From the NCBI RefSeq assembly GCF_021287045.1, contig NZ_JAJTBG010000001.1:310001-374000 (forward strand): 64,000 nucleotides of DNA, read 5' to 3'. The notes under the pieces were generated by a model. It was not told where the DNA came from, ran no database searches, and was given only the letters and a program-made list of their open reading frames with translations. Position 1 is the first letter of the stretch. The number at the start of each line of letters is the position of its first letter. This DNA comes from Oryzomicrobium sp. (lineage in GTDB: Bacteria; Pseudomonadota; Gammaproteobacteria; Burkholderiales; Rhodocyclaceae). The translations under genes and the position numbers were made by a program. Positions 17,708-27,141 of this stretch are shown here, one piece after another.

Positions 17708-18709
17708 TCAGACGAACTGGTCGTCGCCCTTGCCGCCCATGACGATCTGGCCTTCGTCGGCGAGGCGCCGGACGATCTTGAGGATTTCCTTCTGTTCCGC
17801 CTCCACTTCGGAGAGGCGCACCGGCCCCTTGGCTTCCAGGTCCTCGCGCAGCATTTCGGCGGCGCGCTGGGACATGTTCTTGAAAATCTTCTCGCGCAGG
17901 GTTTCCGAGGCGCCCTTGAGGGCGAGGATGAGGGAGTCGGACTGGATTTCGCGCAGCAGCAGCTGGACCGAGCGGTCGTCCAGGTCGTTGAGGTTCTCGA
18001 AGACGAACATCTCGTCGAGGATCTTCTGGGCCAAGTCCGGATCGTACTCGCGGATCGAGTCGATGACCGAGGTCTCGTTGGCGGTTCCCATGAAGTTGAG
18101 GATTTCGGCCACGGTGCGCACCCCGCCCATGGCTGCCTTCTTGACGTTGGCCGAGCCGGAGATGAGGCTGAGCATGACGTCGTTGAGCTCCTTCAGGGCG
18201 ATCGGCTGCACCCCTTCCAGGGTGGCGATGCGCAGCACCACGTCGTTGCGCAGGCGGTCGGTGAAGTAGGAGAGGATCTCGCTGGAGTGGTCGTGCTCCA
18301 GGTGGACCAGGATGGTGGCGATGATCTGGGGATGCTCGTTCTTGATCAGGTCCGCCACCGTCGGGGCGTCCATCCACTTCAGCCCTTCGATGCCGTTGGT
18401 CTCGCCGCCCTGGAGGATGCGCGAGATCAGGTTGGTGGCCTTGTCGTCGCCCAGGGCCTTGGTCAGCACGCTGCGGATGTAGGCGTCGGTATCGACGTGC
18501 AGCGATGCTTGCTCCGAGACGATGGCGTGGAATTCCTCAAGCACCTGCTCGATGCGCGCCCGGGGTACCGACTTGAGGCCGGCCATGGCGTGGCCGAGTT
18601 TCTGCACCTCCCGGGGGCCCAGGTGCTTGAGCACCTCGGCGGCACTTTCCTCGCCCAGGGCGATGAGCAGGATGGCGCTCTTTTCAACGGCTTCGTCAGT
18701 GGCTGCCAT
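17708..18709 (-). CDS. fliG: Flagellar motor switch protein FliG
   Basis: This 333-aa C-ring protein meets the stators and generates torque. The N-terminal FliF-binding domain starts near KSAILLIALGEESAAEVLKH, the middle domain contains NEHPQIIATILVHLEHDHSS, and the C-terminal domain has LDEMFVFENLNDLDDRSVQL with the charged torque-helix residues. The length fits the family. It is 30 bp downstream of fliF and precedes fliH. Confidence 0.97.
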   Translation of the reverse strand: MAATDEAVEKSAILLIALGEESAAEVLKHLGPREVQKLGHAMAGLKSVPRARIEQVLEEFHAIVSEQASLHVDTDAYIRSVLTKALGDDKATNLISRILQGGETNGIEGLKWMDAPTVADLIKNEHPQIIATILVHLEHDHSSEILSYFTDRLRNDVVLRIATLEGVQPIALKELNDVMLSLISGSANVKKAAMGGVRTVAEILNFMGTANETSVIDSIREYDPDLAQKILDEMFVFENLNDLDDRSVQLLLREIQSDSLILALKGASETLREKIFKNMSQRAAEMLREDLEAKGPVRLSEVEAEQKEILKIVRRLADEGQIVMGGKGDDQFV

Positions 18710-18739
18710 GGGGCGTTATCGGGAAGGGGAGGGCGTCGC

Positions 18740-20479
18740 TCAGACGCCGCCACCCATCCAGTCCTTGATGATGTTGGCCACGGCCTTGGGATTCGCCTTG
18801 GCCAGTTCGCGGGCTTCGGCCAGCTTCTGCTCGAAGGGGTTGATCTGGACGATGGTGCCGTCCTCGTCCTCGATGGTTTCCATGCCGGGTTCCTCGTCTT
18901 CCTCCTCCTCGGCGGGGGGCGGGAACATGGTCTTCAGCGCTGGGCGGATGACCATCAGGATGATGATCAGGACGATGCCGGCCACCGCCAGCCACTTCAG
19001 CAGTTCCTTGCCGAACTCGATGGCCTCGGGCTGCTTCCACAGCGGGATTTCCAGGGTGGTCTTGTCGCCCAGGTTGAACGGTGCGTTGGCCACCGACAGG
19101 GTGTCGCCCCGGTCCTTGCTGTAGCCCATGGCCTCGCGGACCAGGTCGTTGATCTGCTTGAGCTCCTGCTCGTTGAGGGCGCGTTCGATGGCCTTGCCGC
19201 CCTTGTCCTTGTCTGGCCGGTTGTTCACCACCACCGCCACTGACAGGCGGCGGATGTTGCCGATGGAGCCCTTGGTGTGGCGGATGGTGCGGTCCACCTC
19301 GTAGTTGATGGTGGAATCCTTGCGGGTATTAACCGGCTGGCCGGCCGAATAGATCGGCGCGGTGACGCCGGCGGCATCCAGCTTGCCCGGCGGGGGCGGC
19401 TGCTGGCCCGGTGCCAGGCCCTGGCCGGCACCGGTGCCGCCCACGTTGGGCTGGGTGAGGGGCGCGGTGGCGGGCACCGGGGGCTGGTTGCTGAGGGCGC
19501 CGGGCACGCCCTGGGCGGGCGGATTGACGCTGGCGGTCTCGGAGGTCTGCTGGCTGCGGATCGAGATGTCCGGTGGGGAGCCGTTGGGGCGGTAGCTCTC
19601 GGCGGTCTGCTCGTTCTGGGAGAAGTCCACGTCGGCCGCCACCTGGACCCGGGCGTTGCCCGGGCCGACCACCGGCGAGAGGATGTCGTCGATGCGCTTG
19701 ATCACCGCCGCCTCCACCTCGCTCACGTACTTGAGTTGGGTGGGGTCGAGGCCGGCTTCGATCAGCTTGCTCTTGAGCTGGGACAGGAGATTGCCCTGCT
19801 GGTCGATCACCGTCACGTTGGCGGTGGGCAGCTGGGGCACGCTGGAGGCCACTAGGTGCTGGATGCCGGCCACCTGGGCGGGTTCCAGGGTGCGTCCCGG
19901 GTAGAGAGACACCATCACGCTGGCGGTGGGCTTTTGCTCCTCGCGCACGAACACCGAGGGCTTGGGGATGGCCAGGTGCACGCGGGCGCCTTCGACCGTG
20001 GCCACCGACTGGATGGTGCGGGACAGTTCCCCTTCCAGGGCGCGCTGGTAATTGACCTGTTCTGCGAACTGGCTGATGCCGAACTTCTGGTTCTCCATCA
20101 GCTCGAAGCCCACCAGCCCACCCTTGGGCAGCCCCTGGGAGGCCAAGCGCAGCCGCACCTCATGGACCCGGTTGCTCGGCACCAGGATCGCGCCGCTGCT
20201 GTCGGCGAAACGGTAGGGAACGTTCAGCTGTTCCAGGCTGGCGATGATCGCGCCGCCGTCCTTCTCCGACAGGTTGGAGAAGAGCACCTTGTAATCGGGC
20301 TGGCGGCTGGCCAGCACCGCACCGACGATCAGCGCCGCCACGGCGGCAATCGCCACCATGAGGATGATTTTCTGCTGATTGGTGAGCCGGTTCAGCCCCT
20401 CCCGGAGACGGTCCAGGGGCTTGGTGGCAGGCGGCGGAGCCTGCACGGCATCGGCTGGAGTGTCGGTGGCGGCCGCCAT
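18740..20479 (-). CDS. fliF: Flagellar MS-ring protein FliF
   Basis: This 579-aa inner-membrane ring protein is the base for rotor assembly. The two transmembrane helices lie near residues 39-58 (IILMVAIAAVAALIVGAVLA) and residues 490-512 (VAGIVLIIILMVIRPALKTM). The ring-building motifs lie between them, with GLPKGGLVGFELMENQKFGI as the family signature. The short cytoplasmic tail binds FliG. It heads the - strand fli run, and no clear ribosome site was seen before the ATG. Confidence 0.97.
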   Translation of the reverse strand: MAAATDTPADAVQAPPPATKPLDRLREGLNRLTNQQKIILMVAIAAVAALIVGAVLASRQPDYKVLFSNLSEKDGGAIIASLEQLNVPYRFADSSGAILVPSNRVHEVRLRLASQGLPKGGLVGFELMENQKFGISQFAEQVNYQRALEGELSRTIQSVATVEGARVHLAIPKPSVFVREEQKPTASVMVSLYPGRTLEPAQVAGIQHLVASSVPQLPTANVTVIDQQGNLLSQLKSKLIEAGLDPTQLKYVSEVEAAVIKRIDDILSPVVGPGNARVQVAADVDFSQNEQTAESYRPNGSPPDISIRSQQTSETASVNPPAQGVPGALSNQPPVPATAPLTQPNVGGTGAGQGLAPGQQPPPPGKLDAAGVTAPIYSAGQPVNTRKDSTINYEVDRTIRHTKGSIGNIRRLSVAVVVNNRPDKDKGGKAIERALNEQELKQINDLVREAMGYSKDRGDTLSVANAPFNLGDKTTLEIPLWKQPEAIEFGKELLKWLAVAGIVLIIILMVIRPALKTMFPPPAEEEEDEEPGMETIEDEDGTIVQINPFEQKLAEARELAKANPKAVANIIKDWMGGGV

Positions 20480-20664
20480 GTCAGATGATTAGGTCTCGGT
20501 GAGGGGTCGCGCTAGCGGGTGGAGGTGGAGAAAGGTCCGGATCGGGGCGCAAAGGCGCGGATGCCAGGAAAATACGCTTTCGCCGCCGGGCTTGGGGATT
20601 TCCCGTCCGGCATCCGAAATGCGAAAAAATTTCGTGAAATATTCTACTATGGCGGCCGTAAACA

Positions 20665-20680
20665 AGGGCCAGTTCTTGCT
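20665..20680 (+). promoter_or_regulatory. Sigma-54-like promoter before the FleS-type kinase gene
   Basis: AGGGCCAGTTCTTGCT has GG and GC doublets 12 bases apart and a perfect TTGCT -12 element; the -24 half is weaker. A start site near 20691 would give a short leader to the GTG at 20711. In Pseudomonas fleSR is sigma-54 dependent, which supports the reading. The same bases also form a hairpin (see the next entry). Confidence 0.4.
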
Positions 20681-20692
20681 GGCCGCGTTTTT
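20667..20692 (+). terminator. Terminator-like hairpin in the fleS leader region
   Basis: GGCCAG, six-base loop, CTGGCC, then GCG and five T bases. It overlaps the candidate sigma-54 promoter, so it may be a terminator blocking readthrough into fleS or a coincidence of the promoter sequence. No gene precedes it on this strand. Confidence 0.3.
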
Positions 20693-20710
20693 GTCCGTCG
20701 AGGTTCTGTT

Positions 20711-21904
20711 GTGACCGATGCCGATCGCATGACGGAGGTGAAGGCCGAAGAATTGCAACGGGCCTTCTCCGTCTTCAACCAGGTTTCCCAGGAGCTGACC
20801 CAGGCCTACGAGGCTCTCCAGGGCCAGGTGGTGCGCCTGACCGCCGAGCTGGAGGTGGCCAACGGCAAGTTGCGTCGCCAGTTTCAGGAGAAGGAAGCCT
20901 TGTCCGAGCGCCTCTCACTGCTGCTCAACGCCCTGCCGGCCGGGGTGGTGGCGGTGGACGGGAGCGGGGGGGTGACCAGCACCAACCCGGCCGCCCGGGA
21001 AATGCTCGGCCGCGATGCGGCGGGCCTGGCCTGGCGCGAGGTGGCGGCGCAAGAGCTGCGCCCCTCGGTCACTCCCGGTGAGTGGTGCTGCGGTGAGCGC
21101 CGCCTGTCCATGGCCGAAAGCCCCCTGGATTCGGCCGGCGGACGCATCGTCCTGCTTCACGACATCACCGCCGCCCATGCCATGAAGGCCAGCCTGGAGC
21201 GCAGCCAGCGGCTGGCCGCCATGGGCGAGATGGCCGCGTCCCTTGCCCATCAGTTGCGCACCCCCCTGGCCACGGCGCTGCTCTACAGCAGCAACCTGGG
21301 CAAGCCCGATCTGGCCGCCGACGCACGGGTGCGCTTTGCCGACAAGGCCACCACCCAGCTCAAACGCCTGGAACGCCTGATCCAGGATGTGCTGCTGTTC
21401 GCCCGGGGCGAGAGCATCGGACGGGACGTGGTGCCCCTCGATGCCCTGGTGCAGGAGGCTTCGCTGGCCGTGGAGGCGCTGATGCGCCGCCAGGGGGTGG
21501 CGTTCGCGGTGGAGGGCGAGGCGCCCGGCATGGTAGCGATGGGCGACCACAAGGCCCTTTCCGGCGCCCTCATCAATCTGCTGGAAAATGCCCTGCAAGC
21601 CTGCGAGCGGGGAGGGGAGGCAGCCCGGGTAAGCCTGACCCTGGCCGTGACGGGCGGGCGGGCGCGCATTGCCGTGCGCGATACAGGCCCGGGTCTTGCT
21701 CCGGAAATGATCTCCCGAATCTTCGAACCGTTCTTCACCACCCGGGGGCAGGGGACTGGCCTGGGCCTGGCCATCGCCTTGGGCGTGGCCCGAGCCCACG
21801 GCGGCACCATCGACGTCAGCTCCACCCCGGGGCAAGGCGCCGAGTTCGTCCTCGAACTACCCGCCGGCCCGGCGCCGGCCGGCGTTGCCGGTGAAGAAAA
21901 CTGA
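20711..21904 (+). CDS. fleS: Flagellar two-component sensor kinase, FleS/FlrB type
   Basis: This 397-aa histidine kinase has no membrane helix, so it is presumably cytoplasmic. An N-terminal helix and PAS-like domain (about residues 60-150) are followed by the H box AASLAHQLRTPLATALLYSS, with the phosphorylated histidine at residue 180. The N box is NLLENALQ and the G boxes are RDTGPGLAPEMISRIFEPFF and GTGLGLAIALGVARAHGG. The GTG start at 20711 is chosen because GAGG lies 7 bases upstream; an ATG at 20729 is the alternative. It pairs with the activator 22 bp downstream. Confidence 0.88.
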   Translation: MTDADRMTEVKAEELQRAFSVFNQVSQELTQAYEALQGQVVRLTAELEVANGKLRRQFQEKEALSERLSLLLNALPAGVVAVDGSGGVTSTNPAAREMLGRDAAGLAWREVAAQELRPSVTPGEWCCGERRLSMAESPLDSAGGRIVLLHDITAAHAMKASLERSQRLAAMGEMAASLAHQLRTPLATALLYSSNLGKPDLAADARVRFADKATTQLKRLERLIQDVLLFARGESIGRDVVPLDALVQEASLAVEALMRRQGVAFAVEGEAPGMVAMGDHKALSGALINLLENALQACERGGEAARVSLTLAVTGGRARIAVRDTGPGLAPEMISRIFEPFFTTRGQGTGLGLAIALGVARAHGGTIDVSSTPGQGAEFVLELPAGPAPAGVAGEEN

Positions 21905-21926
21905 CCGCAGAAAACATCAATTAGTC

Positions 21927-23399
<1,473 letters not shown>

Positions 23400-23528
23400 G
23401 CCGGCCAGAATGAACCCCTCCAGTGTTGCGCCGGTCTGACGTTAAGGAAGTAGTGGCGATGTGCTGGAGCGGCTCTGGGGGTGGTGAATCGGCGCCTCTG
23501 GAGTCGGCCTTAAGGCGGGGCTAAAGGT

Positions 23529-23544
23529 TGGCCCATTTCCTGCT
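23529..23544 (+). promoter_or_regulatory. Sigma-54-like promoter before fliE
   Basis: TGGCCCATTTCCTGCT carries GG and GC doublets exactly 12 bases apart, close to TGGCACG-N4-TTGCW. It lies 28 bp upstream of the fliE start, in the 173-bp gap after the fleR-type gene, and leaves room for a ribosome site (AGGA at 23563-23566). Confidence 0.55.
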
Positions 23545-23572
23545 AAAGTACGGGAAGCGTTTAGGAACACCT

Positions 23573-23902
23573 ATGGACAGCAACGGTATCAACGACCTTC
23601 TCGGCCAGATGCGCGCCACCGCGGCGCTGGCCGCCGGCAAACCGGCCCAGGCCGGGGCGGATTCCAGCGCCCCGGGTGGGGTGGATTTTGCCCAGGTCCT
23701 GCAAAATTCGATCAACCAGGTCAATCAGACCCAGCAGCAGGCCCAGTCCATGGCCGAGAATTTCTCTGCCGGGGACCCCAATGCCAACCTGCACGAGGTG
23801 ATGATCGCCCTGCAAAAGGCCAATGTGTCGTTCCAGGAGATGGTCCAGGTGCGCAACCGCTTGGTGGCGGCCTACCAGGACGTGATGAACATGCAGGTGT
23901 GA
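23573..23902 (+). CDS. fliE: Flagellar hook-basal body protein FliE
   Basis: This 109-aa adapter joins the MS ring to the rod. Start MDSNGINDLLGQMRATAALA is chosen at the ATG 23573 with AGGA 6 bases upstream. The C-terminal signature ANVSFQEMVQVRNRLVAAYQ and DVMNMQV is diagnostic. Here fliE follows the fleSR-type pair and is separated from fliF, which runs in the opposite direction; in many genomes fliE is directly upstream of fliF. A bidirectional terminator follows. Confidence 0.96.
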   Translation: MDSNGINDLLGQMRATAALAAGKPAQAGADSSAPGGVDFAQVLQNSINQVNQTQQQAQSMAENFSAGDPNANLHEVMIALQKANVSFQEMVQVRNRLVAAYQDVMNMQV

Positions 23903-23920
23903 TCTGCGCTGCTCCGAATC

Positions 23921-23960
23921 AACAAAAAAGCCGGTATCCGACGATACCGGCTTTTTTGTT
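23921..23960. terminator. Bidirectional intrinsic terminator
   Basis: An 18-bp perfect inverted repeat with a four-base loop (CGAC) is flanked by AACAAAAAAG and CTTTTTTGTT, so a T-run follows the stem in both directions. It lies between the convergent fliE and ycgR-like genes and can end both transcripts. Confidence 0.9.
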
Positions 23961-23972
23961 GGGGTTTGCCGC

Positions 23973-24758
23973 TCAGAGCATGCCGCTTTCCCGGGCCTTG
24001 CGCTCCCGTTCGATGCGGGTGATGTAGCGCTGGATGGCGGCGAGCTTGGCACCCGACAGGTTGTCGAATTCGCAGCCAGCGCGCAGGTAGCTGTTGCCGG
24101 TCTTGTTGCTCTGGAAGAAGGCGTTGCGCACGATCATGTTGAAGACGATGGTGCCTTCTTCGGGCAATTCCAGCTTGCAGTTGGCAAAGGCGCTGTCCGC
24201 GGCGAAATCCTTGCGGTCTGCGGGCAGCATCAGGCCGATACCACCGCCACTGATGTCGAGCACCGTGGTTTCCAGAATGCCGTCGGCCAATGGGACGAAG
24301 CACTTGAGCGGATTGGCCACCGGAGTGGAAAGGCGGTAGTACTCGCGCCGTTGCAGGCGCAGGATCGATTCGGGCAGGTTGCCGGAGAAGGCCGGGCGCT
24401 GCTCATGGGTGATGGGAGTGATGCCGGGCAGGGTGAACTGGACCTTCACCTTGTCCAGGGAGGAGGTGAAGATGACCTTGTCCGCCCCGGCCACCTTGCG
24501 GTTCATCTCTTCGTTGCTGCCGTAGTCGAAGATCAACTGGTCCTCGTCGCCGTCCACGTCGATTAGGGAGGTGAGGAAGAACGACTTACCATGATCGAAG
24601 TGGGCCGTGATCATGCAGCCCTTCTGTTGCAGGGCGCGCAGGACGAACAGCATTTCGCCCCGCGAAAACAGCAGATATTTGCTGTAGAGGTCAGAGTCTT
24701 CGAGATCGAAGGGCGACGTCGGTTTTTCCGTATCCGGCGCCTGTTCGTTTTCGGGCAT
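23973..24758 (-). CDS. ycgR: YcgR-like flagellar brake protein (PilZ)
   Basis: This 261-aa protein has an N-terminal YcgR domain (about 25-125) and a C-terminal PilZ domain (about 134-245). The cyclic-di-GMP contact motifs are visible: RREYYR, with RxxxR at residues 138-142, and DISGGG, with DxSxxG at 168-173. In enterobacteria YcgR binds c-di-GMP and slows or biases the motor. ATG 24758 is preferred over a TTG 18 bp upstream. It sits between fliE and the FlhB-like gene in the flagellar cluster and so links the motor to c-di-GMP, which the downstream signalling operon may degrade. Confidence 0.9.
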   Translation of the reverse strand: MPENEQAPDTEKPTSPFDLEDSDLYSKYLLFSRGEMLFVLRALQQKGCMITAHFDHGKSFFLTSLIDVDGDEDQLIFDYGSNEEMNRKVAGADKVIFTSSLDKVKVQFTLPGITPITHEQRPAFSGNLPESILRLQRREYYRLSTPVANPLKCFVPLADGILETTVLDISGGGIGLMLPADRKDFAADSAFANCKLELPEEGTIVFNMIVRNAFFQSNKTGNSYLRAGCEFDNLSGAKLAAIQRYITRIERERKARESGML

Positions 24759-24891
24759 GGGTGTCTCGTGGAGCAAGCGGGCAGGTCTCTGGGCGGGCGC
24801 TGCGGTCCCGCTGGCGGCAATGGAATGGCAGATCGGTGGAGCGCCCTGAATTGCGGCAGAAGTTTAATCCATCCGTCGCCATATCGGCGCG

Positions 24892-24926
24892 AAAAAAGTC
24901 TGGGAATCGCCAGAAAACGCCAGACT
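24892..24926 (-). terminator. Likely intrinsic terminator after the FlhB-like gene
   Basis: On the - strand AGTCTGG pairs with CCAGACT across a 16-base loop and is followed by TTTTTT. It lies 23 bp past the stop of the FlhB-like gene and would separate it from the ycgR-like gene. Confidence 0.5.
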
Positions 24927-24948
24927 GCCAGGAACGCGTCAGATTTCC

Positions 24949-25275
24949 TTATTCGCCGGGCAGGGGCGCCGGTCCCTTGAAAAGAGGTGGCGGGGCCTGG
25001 GCGCCCGGCGCGCCGCCCCGTTCGATGCCGTACAGCCAGGCGAGCAGTTCGGCGACGGCAACGTAGAGCTGGGGCGGAATGCGGTCGTCCAGATCCACCT
25101 GCATGAGCAGGGCTACCAGTTCGGGGGACTCATGCACATAGACGCCGTGCTCCCGGGCTCGGGAAATGATCTCCTCGGCGATCACGCCGCGCCCCTTGGC
25201 CACTACCCGGGGCGCTACGTCGGCCTCCATGTAGGCCAGAGCGACGGCGCTCTTGATGTTGTCAGCCTTGCTCAT
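24949..25275 (-). CDS. FlhB C-terminal domain-like protein (FhlB/FlhB2)
   Basis: This 108-aa soluble protein corresponds only to the cytoplasmic C-terminal domain of FlhB/YscU export-switch proteins: AVALAYMEADVAPRVVAKGR, then IAEEIISRAREHGVYVHESP. The autocleavage NPTH motif and the membrane helices of FlhB are absent. Such stand-alone proteins are a known family in beta- and gammaproteobacteria. It overlaps a FliK-like gene by 14 bp, so both probably act on export switching or hook length. It is not a remnant of flhB, since the N-terminus is complete and coupled to its neighbour. Confidence 0.85.
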   Translation of the reverse strand: MSKADNIKSAVALAYMEADVAPRVVAKGRGVIAEEIISRAREHGVYVHESPELVALLMQVDLDDRIPPQLYVAVAELLAWLYGIERGGAPGAQAPPPLFKGPAPLPGE

Positions 25276-26380
25276 GGCGCTGGATATCGAGGGCGGTGAG
25301 GGTCAGCCCGGCGTCGCTCAGGGCCTGTTGCAGCGCCGGTGCGGCGCCTTGCAGGCGCTGGCTCGACTCGGGCGGGGCCGAGAGTTGCAAGGTGAGGCTG
25401 CTGCCCTGGAGCCGGAGTTCCGCATCGATGCCGCCCAGGGAGGGCAATTGCAGATGGAGGTGGGTCTGCCAGCGGGGGGCTTCGTCGCCGCCGCTTTGGC
25501 GACGCTGGTCCTCTTCGCTGATTTCCCAGCGCATGTCCTGGCCGGGCCAGACCTGGCCCTGCCAAGCGAAGACCTGGTTGGCAAGGGCAGCTAGTTGCTG
25601 CTGCACCAGTTGGGCGGTTTCCGGGGCCACGGCAGTTATTGCCGTGGGGGTGGGGGCGGCGGTATTTGCCGGCGCCGGCTGGGCGGCCGTGCTTTCGTTC
25701 GCGGCCGGCAGCGGAGTGGCAACGCCGCGCGGGGTATCGGCAGGCACCGTTGTGGTTGCCTGGGAATGGGTGGGCAGTGGGCGCAGCTGGGACAATTGTC
25801 CCTGGGGTTCGGCCAGGAGGGCATCCCGGGGAAGTTGGCCGGTGACCCACTTGGCCTGGTGCGACTCATAGAACAGGCCGCTGTTGCCCACCGCCTGTTG
25901 CAGGGCTCGGGCAAGCTGGGGGGCGGCGCTGCCGTCTTCCGACGGCAGTGTGGCCAGGATGGGGTTGCCGCCGTTGAGCACGGCGCCCTTGCCCGGCGTC
26001 TGGGCGGTTTCGTCGCCCATCAGGCTGCTGATCAGTTTGCCGGCCTGGCTCAGGGTGGCGGTCACGCCGGCACCGACTTCCTTTTCGCCGCCCTTGGCCA
26101 GGAGCGCCAGGGCCACCTTGCCGTCGTTCTCGACGACCTGGAGTTCGAGGGAATCGCCGGATTTGGCCGAGAAGGGCAGGGATAGGACCAGTTCCCGCTG
26201 GGCCACCAGGGCCCGATAGGCCCCGTTGGGCAACTGGGCCTGGATTTCGGCCATGACGCGCTGGCCCGGCACCAGGTCGGACAGGCTGTCCGAGATGTCC
26301 TTGGCCGGCGAAAGGGGCTGGACCGAGGTTTCGCTGGCCAGGCGCAGGCGCGATGCCAGATCCGCAGGAATCATGCTCAT
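25262..26380 (-). CDS. Second FliK-like hook-length control protein
   Basis: This 372-aa protein has a long Ala/Gln/Thr/Pro-rich middle (about residues 140-250) and a C-terminal domain of the Flg_hook type (about 285-370), with WQTHLHLQLPSLGGIDAELR and LSDAGLTLTALDIQRHEQG. Similar genes lie beside FlhB-like genes in other betaproteobacteria. It is more divergent than the fliK at 13786. Its 3' end overlaps the FlhB-like start by 14 bp, indicating a coupled pair. Whether it acts in hook length or in another export switch cannot be told from sequence. Confidence 0.75.
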   Translation of the reverse strand: MSMIPADLASRLRLASETSVQPLSPAKDISDSLSDLVPGQRVMAEIQAQLPNGAYRALVAQRELVLSLPFSAKSGDSLELQVVENDGKVALALLAKGGEKEVGAGVTATLSQAGKLISSLMGDETAQTPGKGAVLNGGNPILATLPSEDGSAAPQLARALQQAVGNSGLFYESHQAKWVTGQLPRDALLAEPQGQLSQLRPLPTHSQATTTVPADTPRGVATPLPAANESTAAQPAPANTAAPTPTAITAVAPETAQLVQQQLAALANQVFAWQGQVWPGQDMRWEISEEDQRRQSGGDEAPRWQTHLHLQLPSLGGIDAELRLQGSSLTLQLSAPPESSQRLQGAAPALQQALSDAGLTLTALDIQRHEQG

Positions 26381-26421
26381 GGCGGAAACCTCGTCAGGGA
26401 CGGGGAGAAAACGCTATCCGG

Positions 26422-26709
26422 TCAGGAAGAAAGGGCGCCCCAGCGCGAGAGGAGCTTGCCGGCGTGCTTGAGCCAGGGCTCGACCCGGTCCCGAACCTCC
26501 TGGTCCAACTCCAGCACGCGGCGGAAGATCTCCGCTTCCCGGTCATTCAAGGGGCGCCGCTCGATGGCGCGCTGGCGCTTGATAGCGGCTTCGATCTCGT
26601 CGCGCTGGTTGGCGTTTGCCTGGAGGGCGGCCCAGTCCTGGTCGATGGCGGCGGCCATCATGGCTTCGGAGCAGGCCAGGAATTCGGCGAACAGGTCGGG
26701 GGCGCTCAC
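26422..26709 (-). CDS. fliT: Flagellar export chaperone, FliT-like
   Basis: This 95-aa, all-helical small protein has the size and position of FliT, the chaperone of the cap protein FliD. Sequence identity across FliT proteins is low; here the helical pattern (CSEAMMAAAIDQDWAALQAN, then REAEIFRRVLELDQEVRDRV) and the fliD-fliS-fliT order are the main evidence. It overlaps fliS by 4 bp, which suggests translational coupling. Confidence 0.78.
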   Translation of the reverse strand: MSAPDLFAEFLACSEAMMAAAIDQDWAALQANANQRDEIEAAIKRQRAIERRPLNDREAEIFRRVLELDQEVRDRVEPWLKHAGKLLSRWGALSS

Positions 26710-27131
26710 GGCATCGCCTTCGGCACGAAGCCGGTGACTTCGGGACGGTCGGCGATCTCTTCCCAGGCGCTGTGAATCTGGCCCAGCAGGCCGAGTACTT
26801 CGTCCAGGGGGGCGGTCTCGTTCTTCAGGTTGGCGAACAGCAGGCGGTCCACCATGTACTCGTAGAGGGCCGACAGCTGTTCCGCCAGGTTGCCGCCGGC
26901 CTCAACGTCCAGGCTGGCCTTGAGGCCGTTGTTGATGATGTCGATGGCCTTGGAAATGGCCGCGCCCTTCTCGGCAATATTGCCTTCGACCATGTTCAGG
27001 CGGGCGGTGAAAAGCGCCGCCCGGGCACCTTCGAAAAGTAGCAGGATCAGTTTGTGCGGGCTTGCCGATGCCACGGAGGTTTCTACACCAACCTCGGAGT
27101 AGGCGGCGATGGGGTTGCGGCGGACAAACAT
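26706..27131 (-). CDS. fliS: Flagellin export chaperone FliS
   Basis: This 141-aa chaperone keeps flagellin unfolded before export. The conserved segments YSEVGVETSVASASPHKLIL and LLFEGARAALFTARLNMVEG match the FliS family, as do IDIINNGLKASLDVEAGGNL and LSALYEYMVDRLL. The length is typical. AAGAGGCT precedes the ATG. It lies 10 bp after fliD and overlaps fliT. Confidence 0.96.
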   Translation of the reverse strand: MFVRRNPIAAYSEVGVETSVASASPHKLILLLFEGARAALFTARLNMVEGNIAEKGAAISKAIDIINNGLKASLDVEAGGNLAEQLSALYEYMVDRLLFANLKNETAPLDEVLGLLGQIHSAWEEIADRPEVTGFVPKAMP

Positions 27132-27141
27132 TGAGAGCCTC

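Noticed and set aside
24949..25275. FlhB-like gene as a truncated flhB pseudogene
   Set aside because: It has its own start, is coupled to the FliK-like gene and matches a known family of stand-alone FlhB-tail proteins.
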